A model generated the notes under the pieces. The model saw nothing but the letters and a program-made list of their open reading frames with translations. It had not been told where the DNA came from and made no database searches. A stretch of DNA of 64,000 nucleotides, taken from NCBI GenBank assembly GCA_037952775.1, contig JBANAY010000004.1, positions 14,756,001 through 14,820,000 on the forward strand. Reading direction: 5' to 3'. The stretch comes from Clonostachys chloroleuca. Its lineage: Eukaryota > Ascomycota > Sordariomycetes > Hypocreales > Bionectriaceae. Positions 11,591 to 20,916 of this stretch are shown one piece after another (position 1 is the first letter of the stretch; each line of letters begins with the position of its first letter). The translations under genes were made by a program, and so were the position numbers.

Positions 11591-13225
11591 ATGGCGAAAA
11601 ATCGGATTCTTTTCATAACAAATGCCGAGCTTGGGCAGGCCAACGTCCAGCTTGCAGTCGTCCAGGAGCTCCTTGCCAAAACGGACGACTACGATCTGCA
11701 CATCGCCTCCTTTGGGTGCCTCTCACACGCGATCGACTCACTCAACCAAACCGCAACCCCGCAAAGAGCAGTGACTTTCCACGAACTCAAAGGTCCTACA
11801 TGGAAAGAGGCCTTATTCGAACGCCCGGAACATAAATGGAAGGAAACATGCGCCCTCGCACCAACGTGGTGGAACGCCTCGCGGCTGGCCCCAATGATGA
11901 CACGGATCGTAGCACCCTGGAGTAAAGAGGAGCTGGTCGACCTTGTGCTGCAGACTGAAAAGGTGGTTAAGGACGTCGACGCTGACCTCGTTATTGTTGA
12001 TAACCTCTTCACTCCAGCCATCACCGTGTGCTACAACCTCAACCCGAAATGGTCTGTCCTGTCGCCAAACTCGTATCGAGAGTTCATTCTCGGTTATCAA
12101 ACAGAATTCGAACGCCTGTATCAACATCCTCCGTACGTTTCAATTCAAGCAACACATCCTCAATCGTCCATCACACATCCATCATGCATCCATCGTACGA
12201 GAGTTGTGAGCTAATTTGGGTCTGGATATATAGATGCGCCTCCCTCCTTCCGTATCCCGTCCCTTTCTACCTACGACCAGCCGCATGGTATATCCAGAAG
12301 CAATATATGAAATTGGTAAAGGACCAGTGGGTAATTGGACATGCGATGAATATGCAAGAGAAGATAAACAAGCCGTATTCAGACTGGGGGAGAGTATCGT
12401 ACGACCCGCCCAAGGGCCTCAAGATCATCCTCCCAAGTAATTCACACAACGATTTCCCGTTTAGCGTTGTCCCTGACCATATCGTCTCTTGCGGGCCAAT
12501 CGTCCGGTTTGCGAAGCCCGTTGAGGAGACTGACCCTGACTTGGCTGCTTGGCTCAGGCGGCGGCCGACAGTCTTCATCAACCTGGGCAGCCATGTGATA
12601 CACGACAAGGACGCCACGTCGGAGCTGACGGCTGCTTTGCATTCACTGCTCGACGAGGCCAAGAAAACTAAGCAGGAGATCCAGATTCTATGGAAGATGA
12701 ACAAGCCTGCTGGTAGACAAGAAGGGGGCCAGAAGAGCGCGATCTCCTCGGCTATGAACGGCTACGCCGAGAACGACCGCATCCGAATCGTAGACTGGCT
12801 CGAGACCGAGCCCATCTCCATCCTCAGATCCGAGAATGTCATATGCTCCGTGAACCACGGCGGCGCCAACTCGTACTTCGAGGCTGTAAGGTACGCTGAC
12901 TCTTCGCCCGACCTATCGCCTTGCATAATACTAAGACAAGAACAGCGCCGGCGTTGCCCAAGTGGTACTTCCGGTTTGGTTCGATACGTATGACTTTGCG
13001 CGCCGCGTGGACTATCTGGGCATTGGCAGGATCGGCAATCGGCAGCACGCGCCCAGTCTCTCCAAGGACGAGCTGGCCCCCGTGCTCAGGCAGGTGGTCC
13101 TCGGGCGGGAGGCGGAGCGAATCAGGGAGAGAGCCGCAGTGATTGCAAAGGCATGCCAGGCCGGTGGGGATGGCCGAGAAATTGCCACGCAGGCCATCCT
13201 CGAACTATTGGCGGATGGGGAGTAA
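11591..13225 (+). CDS. UDP-glycosyltransferase, GT1-like (UGT1)
   Basis: Three exons, 11591-12132, 12234-12890 and 12946-13225, join into 492 residues. Both introns interrupt codons after the second base. The N-terminus (NAELGQANVQLAVVQELL) is the acceptor-side Rossmann half of a GT-B fold. The C-terminal half has GSH at the domain interface and the nucleotide-sugar motif CSVNHGGANSYFEAVSAG, with the HGG and GVAQVVLPVWFD elements typical of family GT1. The family transfers glucose or another sugar from UDP-sugar to small lipophilic acceptors, generally in the cytosol. The paralogue UGT2 lies 6 kb away in opposite orientation and has introns at the same positions and phases, indicating duplication. 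Both flanking genes are transporters. Confidence 0.9.
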
Positions 13226-14779
13226 GGTTGAGTGTTAGGTCAGCCTACGTGATGCTTAGCTTGCGGGAAATATTCTCCTTGGAAAAAGCAAAGCCCAGGA
13301 AGGGCTCTCTCGAGTGGATAGAGGAATATGGATAGTTCCGTAGACGGAGCCAACTTGGCCAGCGACTAATTGAAGCTCTGCTCGGTAGTATGGTCCCCTA
13401 TTGGCGGCGAGCCGACCAAGTTTTTTCTCACTATTATTTCCCATGGCGGTCTGAAGACAGGAATGGAGCCTGAGAGCTCAATATCGGCCCTGGGTCGTCC
13501 GGCCATGGAGAATTCCAGGAGCCAAAGAGGGTCCAGGTCGAGAGCTCCCAGCCGCAGTTGTGATTCATTGCTTTCCGTGTGACAGCACGGGACAGACGGG
13601 ACCAAGCGTGCTTTTGCTTGGAGCTGGCGACCAGGGTCAAGGCCCCCAAGGTCTCAACAGCTACCGTTCTGGGGAGAGACGTACGTACACCAAATGCTAC
13701 CCAACACAGACGGCGGTGGTTTGTCCGTTTGGGGCAAAGGAGGGGGTAGGCGGAAATGCCTCGAGGGTCCAACGCAGCAGGGCAGCGTCAACTCCATCAA
13801 AAGCAAATCTTTTCATCGGCTTGGCCTAGAATTTTCACAAACTAGCTTCTGGCGCTAGGAAAGAGGCATGTGGATAGAGGGCGGGGGCGATCTGCTCCCC
13901 TCGTTGGGCGTGATGGCGCTGCGAGCGAGTTTTGGACCAGGATCACGAAATTACGCGAGGGACACTGGGGTCTGGAATAGGCAGCTTGCATGGCCCTCGG
14001 GTGAGGAAAGCTTCTTTCGGCCTGCCCAGCGTGACGGTGTGATTGGCAGTGACTCCTCCCGTGCATGCATCGACGCAGGCTAAGGGGTGGTGGTGGTGGT
14101 TGGCCGCGCCCTGGTTTATCATACGACCCCGACTATCGATCTTATCTGATCAATCTTAGGGCCAACGCCAGCTGAGGCAAAAAGCCACTTGGGAGGCATC
14201 TTGGAGGCGAAGGATTGGCTCGCCAAGGCCCGAATTGGACCCGGCGCCCTGCTCCCTTCCCCCCTGGGCCAAGGATACATGTCCATCCATGCCACTTTGC
14301 TCGCTCGCCATGCTCCGGTTCGGAGCACTTTGCACATTCGAGACTCGCGGCTCTCGTCCCAGGCTCGCAAATGTGGCGACAGCGTGGGACCAAGGCGGTT
14401 TCCGTGTGTCATTTCATCCAGACTCTAGCCTCGACAGACCAACGACAGGGCGAAAAACCTGCCGGTCAGGCTAGAAAATGAGGCGGGTCTAGTCCTCGTG
14501 AGCAAACAAGCTTGATGGGACAAGCCTTTCGGGTAGATATTTCAAGCTCTGCACGGCGGGAGTGGCACAGGTCGACCTCTCGGTTAATTCACCCCTCTCA
14601 ATAATACTGCAGAACAGAGTGTGCTTCCCCCACTCTACTCGCTCTGCTCTTTCTCACTTGCCGAGAAAGGGTCCCCGGTTTTGATTGATAAGTCCGCCGT
14701 CTCCCGCTTGGATTTTCTTTCTTGCCGTTGCGACTCTTGTGTTGAACACAGACGGATCGCTTTCATCCTCACATTCACA
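13226..14779. promoter_or_regulatory. Intergenic region and promoter of the siderophore-type transporter
   Basis: The 1.55 kb between UGT1 and the MFS gene has many overlapping short frames but no motif that supports a gene. It contains an exact SreA-type GATA site at 14142-14150 (listed separately) and a TGG/GGT run near 14085-14100. The last 150 bases before the ATG are pyrimidine-rich, as in many strongly expressed fungal promoters. Confidence 0.55.
14142..14150 (-). promoter_or_regulatory. SreA/Sre1-type GATA site (ATCAGATAA on minus strand)
   Basis: The plus strand reads TTATCTGAT, whose complement ATCAGATAA matches the consensus ATCWGATAA known for the iron-responsive GATA repressors SreA/SRE. 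It lies 630 bases upstream of the start of a siderophore-type MFS transporter, a typical target class. About one such match per 64 kb is expected by chance, so placement carries most of the weight. Confidence 0.5.
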
Positions 14780-16639
14780 ATGGCCGTCACCAAGAGCGAC
14801 GAGAACATTGCCCACCCTGTCGAGGCTCATCTCGACTCGGAGAAGGGCAATGGCGGTGATCCCCGTGCCCAGGAGGTCTACCACAGCAGTAGCAACGACG
14901 GCTTTGACTCGGACCACAATGAATTCCAGGAGGGTGTTCAGCGCGTCCGAGCCATCACCACCATCTGGTCCAAGTCGACTCTCTGGAGTTTCTTTGCATT
15001 GTAAGTCGAGCTCTGCTATCCAATTGAGCCCATTGTCGCGTGCCATTGATTGACTGACACGAAAACGCTATCTAGGCTCTACCTGATCTCCTTTGTCGAC
15101 TATCTCCAGAATGGCATCGACTCTTCCCTCAACCCGTACATCACCTCCAGCTTCGGCGCACACGGGCTGCTCAACATTGCCAGTATCCTGTCCACCATCA
15201 TCGGAGGTGTCATCCCTCTGACGATCGCAAAGGTCATTGATATCTGGGGCCGTGTCCAGGGCTTCGTCTTCATGCTTACCGTGTGCGTCATTGGCATGAT
15301 CCTCAAGGCCACCTGCCAGAACATTGAGACCTATGTCGCCGGCTCTGTCATGTACTGGACCGGCCACATTGGTGTGCTGTACGTGATTGAGGTCATGCTG
15401 TCCGACATCACAACCCTCAGGAACCGTATGATCCTCATCGGCCTCAGCGGCACCCCTCGCATTGCCAGTACCTTTGCCTCCGCCCCCATTGGCCAGCTCT
15501 TCTACACCCATTCCAACTTCCGCTGGGCCTTCGGTGCCTTTGCCTTCATCCTGGTTGGATGCAGCATGCCCGCCATGGGTCTCATGGTGGTCATGTCGCG
15601 CAAGGCCAAGAAGGAGGGTCTCATGAAGCCTAGAGCCGCGAGCGGGCGAACCTGGGTCGAGAGCTTCAAGCACTATGCTGTCCAGTTCGACCTGTTTGGC
15701 ATCTTCCTCATCTCTGCTGCGCTGTCCTTCCTCCTGCTGCCATTCAGCTTGGCTGCCTATGCACCCAACGGATGGTCTACTGGCTACATCATCGCCATGA
15801 TTGTCCTCGGCGTGCTCTTCATTCCCGCATTCTACATCTGGGAGCGCAACTTCGCACCTGTCCAGTTCCTGCCATTCAAGTACCTCAAGCAGGGCACAAT
15901 CATTGGTTCTTGCCTGCTGTACGGCATCATGTTCCTGTCCACCTTCACCTGGAACGGATACTACTACTCCTACCTGCTGGTCGTGCACCGCCAGAGCATC
16001 ACCAACGCCCTGTACATCCTCAACGCCTACTCTCTCACTGCCACCTTCACTGCCCCCATCATCGGTGGCATCATCAGCTGGACCGGAGACTTCAAGTGGA
16101 CCGCCTACACCGGTGTGCCCATCATGCTGCTCGGCACAGCCCTGCTCATCCCCTACCGCAGCCCCGACGCCTCTCCCGGCGTCCTGGCGGTGACGCAGCT
16201 CCTGGTCGGTCTTGGCAGCAGCTTCTTCACCACCTGTAGCTCCATCGCCATCATGGCACCCGTCACCCACCAGGAGATTGCCGTCGTCAACGCTCTGGCC
16301 GGCCTCTTCGGCGGTGTCGGCGCTGCCGTCGGCTACGCCATCGCCGGTGGTCTCTGGAACAACATCCTCCCCACCGAGCTCAACAACCGCCTCCCCGAGG
16401 CGGCCAAGGAGACGTCGCGCATCATCTTCGCCAACATCACCATGCAGATGGAGTTCGCCGATGGAACCCCCGAGCGCCAGGCCATTGTCGACTCGTACGC
16501 CCACGTGATGCGCCTCATGGTCATCACCGGCGCCTGCCTCATGCCCCTCTGCGTCCTCTCCATCTTCGTGTGGAAGAACATTAACATCCGCAAGATTGAG
16601 GAGGAGCGCGGCAAGCAGACCAAGGGCAACGTCTTCTAA
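14780..16639 (+). CDS. MFS siderophore-iron transporter (SIT/MirB-like)
   Basis: Exons 14780-15000 and 15076-16639 (intron GTAAGT..CTAG) give 594 residues. The protein has a long hydrophilic N-terminus of about 65 residues followed by about 14 hydrophobic segments, the SIT-family pattern. Recognisable blocks are STLWSFFALLYLISFVDYLQ, SLNPYITSSFGAH and ITWTGDFKW-like loops. These proton symporters bring ferric hydroxamate siderophores across the plasma membrane and are normally repressed by iron through a GATA factor; a matching site lies upstream. The ATG is the first in frame after a pyrimidine-rich leader. The gene sits between two paralogous glycosyltransferases. Transport of another metallophore or glycosylated compound is possible; the exact ligand is unknown. 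Confidence 0.88.
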
Positions 16640-17912
16640 TCGCGCCAGTCGCTTCGAAGAACCCCCGAGATAGAAAAAAATTGGAGATGGAAATGGGCAG
16701 GGACGGACGGGTCGTGATGAGTCTGATACATGGGCTGTTTCAGCTCGGGAGATCAGCTTGTTGGATGAATACCCACTACGGAGTAATGCATGCAGTAGGG
16801 GGATGGGATGGTCTTTCTTTTCGTTACATGATACCAGTGGGGGGAGGCTCTCCTTACTTTTTTTCAAAATACCTAGCTTAGGCTCTCTTAATCACAGTGA
16901 TTCCCCGATCACCCTTTTCGCCTTCGTGAATCACATGTGAAGTAATCAGCGCGTTCATCCATCCCAACCATCGGCGACGAAGTGGCGCAATGAGAGTGAT
17001 ACCCTTGGCTGCGGCATAGGCTACCGACGGAATAGGAAAAGATGATGGGCACGATCTTTTCCCTTCTTTCAGCGACCTGCATTGAGCTGCGCTCGGCGGT
17101 CCTTTCCGGACTCGTGGAAGCGGGAAATTCCGAGTGGTCAGACTGCCCTGAGGACGGTGATATTTGCACCACCGTCTTTCCCACTTCCGAGGCAACGATA
17201 ATTAGAAATGAAGATTCATTTCGGGGGACACGAGTGAGCAGTGGAGCTCCCCCTACACCGTGCTGGATACCACGGATAAAGTCAGAAATAACGTTGGCAT
17301 TTCTCCATTGTACATACTTCATTAGCGGATAGCATATCAGGCGGGCCGAGGACAGGCTCTTCTTCAGCCCTGGATATATTGGCCAGGACCCGTTCGGGTC
17401 GGAACATCGAAGTGGTCTGTCATGCCAATATTGCCTTCGTTGGGGCAGGCCAACTCTGTAGGCAAAGGGCAAAACTCCACGCCAAGGCTCAGCCCACAAT
17501 GCTGAACATGACTCTGCTCTCCCTCTCGTTCCATTTCCAGAGGACCCTGGTCAAATCGACATCCTACAGCGCCTGGGCTGCTCCCTGCTGGCTGCGATAT
17601 TAACGTCATGGATCCCCCACTATAACCTCGAGTGCCCATACGCGATACGCTGGTTTATTCCACCTTTCTAGTGGAGATGTAAGCACTAAAAGATGCTATC
17701 TAATCGATCAGTCAACAGGCTGTAGGGGTCCAGCGAGAAATTTGACGTTTCATGGTGCATAATGGATGGGACAGAGCTGCCAAAAGAGCAGGAGAGAATC
17801 CTTCAATCAGTAGTAACCAGAACGATTCTGAAGGAAGTCGGACCAAGTGATGAAACAAAGACGCATGATATTTTGAGAGCCTAGCACATGTCGTATCCAT
17901 GGTATCTTCCGC
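16640..17912. other. Intergenic region
   Basis: The 1.27 kb between the MFS gene and the convergent UGT2 holds a 196-codon frame on the minus strand (16909-17499). It has no motif or credible composition and I do not accept it as a gene. Nothing else is evident. Confidence 0.5.
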
Positions 17913-19532
17913 CTACAACATCTCCAAGATCTTCTGTGCGGCCACTCGCCTCCCTCCGCCGTTGTTCTGGCACAGCTGCGCCAGCTCAACAGCCTTCTCC
18001 TTCATCGACTTAGAGCGAGGTCCCAGTATGACCTGCTCCAGGATGGGGCCCAGCTCCCGGGCAGAGCACTGCGGCGCATTCCAGGGGCTGCCGAACTTGC
18101 CAATGCCCAGCCATTCCACACGCTTGGCGAAGTCGTAGGTGTCGCCCCAGACAGGCAAGATGACTTGCGGGACGCCGGCACTGTAAACAAGACGATGTTG
18201 TCAGCTGAAAGCCTTGGAGAGAGAAATATCTCAAGTAGGAGCCTTACCTGAGCGCGTCAAAGAAGGAGTTTGCGCCGCCGTGGTTGACCGAGCAGGCGAT
18301 GTGCCCGCTGGTGAGAATGGCAATCGGATCCGGGTCAATCCACTCGGTGATGCGCACCAACTCGCCAAACTTGAGTCCCAGCGCCGCAAACACCTTGGAT
18401 CCCTCCCCGGTCTCGTACTCGCCGCGCTTGCTGAGCTTCCAGAGGACCTGGAGCGTCTTCTTGTTCTTCTCCCCCTTTGTGAGGAGGTGTCTCAGCGCGC
18501 CGGCCATCTCGACTGCTTGCTGCTCGGTGTATGTCGCGTGCGTGCCTGTGTTGATGTATATCGTTGGGTGCTGCGACAGCCACGCGTCGAGATCCGGGTC
18601 GGTCTTCTTGAGCGGGGGAGAAGGCAGGACGATGGGACCGCAGCCGGTGATGTGATCTGGCATGATGTCGAAAGGGAAGTCGATCTCGGGACGGCTGGCA
18701 AGAAGGACCTTCAGTCCCTCGGGGGGACGATGGAGATGTAGGCCCAGTCGGCGTAGTCGGTGTCGATCTTCTCCTTCATCTGCTTCGCGTGGTCTGTCAT
18801 CCACGTGTCGTCGTGATTCAAATACATGGTCCTGACCATGTACCACACAATAGGCCAGTAATACCATGGAACGGGATACGGCACCGTGGACCGGGGGCTG
18901 GGAGAGTGTCGCGCAGGTCAGTCATCCAAAGTCTATCATTATAATGGTCTCTGTTAAAGTGAGAGGGAGACATACGGAGGATACTTCCAGTAGTATTGTT
19001 GGTCTGGCTGTTTAGCCAGAATAAACTCCTTGTATGTGTTTGGTGACAGCACAATCCAGTTGGGCTTAACCTTGTAACACACCGTGACGGCCGGCGTGAA
19101 CAGATTGTCCACGACGACAGCGGTTGGCTTGACGTCCTCGATGATCTGCTCAATCTCTTTGACCAGCGCACAAACTTCTTCCGAGGTCCACGGACAGGCG
19201 ATGCGAGTCATCTTCGCTGCTTTGCTGACATTCCATACCGTCGGCGGCATATCGCAAAGCTCCTGGAACTGGTGCTCTGATCGCCCGAACAGTGCCTCTT
19301 TCCATGAGGGGCCATGGAGCGGGATGAAGTTGACATTGGGGTGTGGTTTGGCGTCAGGGGAGGAAGACGAGATGCCAATTGAGTTGACATGTTTCGCGAG
19401 AGGGGCAAATGAAGCTATATGCAGCTTCAGTGAGGGATCAAGGCTGACCAGTTCATGGCTGACGGCCAAGAAGATGTTTGCCTGGCCGAGCTCGGCATTT
19501 GTGAGCATCAACACTCGCTTCTCTTCAGCCAT
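17913..19532 (-). pseudogene. UDP-glycosyltransferase, GT1-like (UGT2), with one-base frameshift
   Basis: Three exons, 19532-18976, 18897-18248 and 18180-17913, align block by block with UGT1: NAELGQANIFLAVSHELV at the start, CSVNHGGANSFFDA and SAGVPQVILPVWGDTYDFAK near the end, with introns at identical positions and phases. The frame breaks inside exon 2 at a run of six G (18721-18726). One more G there would restore the conserved PP-E/K-GLK segment and give 491 residues, against 492 in UGT1. The break is therefore either a recent loss-of-function mutation or a homopolymer error in the assembly. No intron can bridge it, because the paralogue is contiguous there. Function otherwise as for UGT1. 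A SreA-type site lies about 760 bases upstream of the start. Confidence 0.8.
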
Positions 19533-20916
19533 GATTTCTTATGGGCTGAGCTTTAAGTAAGTGATCACTTGGAGGGGGTTGTGGGCTTCAAGGACCTGCC
19601 GCAAAGACGGATTATTGATATATCAGCCGAGATAGCATCAAGCGCCCGCTTCCTCGCTTGGCATTACTCCTCAACTCCCACTCTACCTACAACCAATGAA
19701 CATAGCATTGCCCTCAAAAGAGAGCTCCATCTGGTTCATCGCGTACGCCTTGTTCCTACATGTCTCCGAATTCGGAACTCATACTGCTGCACTTTTGTTT
19801 GGTTGCTACCCTCCATCCTACATGAGACTCCACTGGATCATATCGTCACCAAACAAAATATATGAATGTATAGAGACTTTCGAGCCTCATTGTCCGAGGT
19901 ATCGATACTTCACAGGGGCACAGCTCCCAATGGCAGGCCAAGAGCAGCCAAGAATGCATGCCAAGGCGCTCGGGTCCTTCCCTTGCCCGCCACCCGCGTC
20001 ACAGCCAAGTCCTTAATGCCCTAAATCACGTCACTCTTCTGCGGCAGGACGGATTCAATCAAAGAGATGCTCCAGTTCACTTGGCTGCTTTAGCTTTCCC
20101 TGGCTTCAGCTACCGCCCAGCGTCCAAGGCCAAGGTTGACTAATGTTCGTGTAATGCCGTAATCCTTCCAAACCGGCAGGTGATCTCCAACATAATGCCT
20201 GACAATAGCTCATTAATGCCTCTTTGCTGTTGCTGAAGAGCCCTCTTTTCTCGTGTGATCCCTCTTCGAAGAGAGATAATCTAATCATCATCTTATCAGA
20301 TGATCTATCCGGTGGCAAGCGGGTAGAGGGGTGGGAGTAACATGCCACTAATGAAACCCACTTTGCAAGTGCCGTAGATCTTTTCTGTTCACGCCGTTTC
20401 TTCTCCTTCTCTCCTCTCTCATCGGAATGTTAGCTTCCATCATACTCGAGACGAGGAAGTGAAAATTTGAGCGTTAGACAGCCAGCTTTCGTCTCTTCCG
20501 GTTCCTCCCCCCACATTACGGAATCCACGGGATCCGAAGTGCGTGATCAACGTAACATGAGAAAAGTGGCTCACGTAGTAGCATTCAACGTTACGCGCAC
20601 GTCTGAGACTCTCGGCTCCCTGTGGCCCTAAAAATTGGCTACCCTAGATCAACAATAAAGGGGACATGAAGTTATGTTGGATCACGACTTGATTTGAAGT
20701 AGAAGAGCACTGAACCTTATGTACTAAAAGGGAGGATCGACCGTAATATCTCTTCCCATTTTTCTTTTGTGATCGCTCTATGAACAACATCTTGAATGAT
20801 CAGCAAATGGGAGTCCTCCAAATCGCGCAAAAATTCAACCGCAGGTGAAAATCCATCATTGATATTGTTAAGTCTAGGTTAATGTGTAGCCGACACTAAT
20901 TAGACATGTTTACCCC
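19533..20916. promoter_or_regulatory. Intergenic region upstream of UGT2
   Basis: The 1.38 kb between the UGT2 start and the 3' end of the beta-mannosidase holds no convincing gene. It contains an exact SreA-type GATA site at 20293-20301. Short frames present here lack motifs. Confidence 0.5.
20293..20301 (-). promoter_or_regulatory. SreA/Sre1-type GATA site (ATCTGATAA on minus strand)
   Basis: The plus strand reads TTATCAGAT, complement ATCTGATAA, matching ATCWGATAA. It lies about 760 bases upstream of the UGT2 start, in the same orientation as that gene. This is the second exact match in the window; one match could be expected by chance. Confidence 0.4.

Noticed and set aside
15068..16867. 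599-codon open frame on the minus strand
   Set aside because: It lies antisense to the MFS transporter and is open because of the GC-biased third positions of that gene; it has no domain and an implausible Gly/Glu/Asp/His-rich composition.
16909..17499. 196-codon minus-strand frame between the MFS gene and UGT2
   Set aside because: No true domain, no convincing start and no coding-like composition; probably chance.
18721..18726. Resolving the UGT2 frameshift with a small intron
   Set aside because: No GT-AG pair near the break restores the frame without deleting residues conserved in UGT1, which is contiguous at this point.
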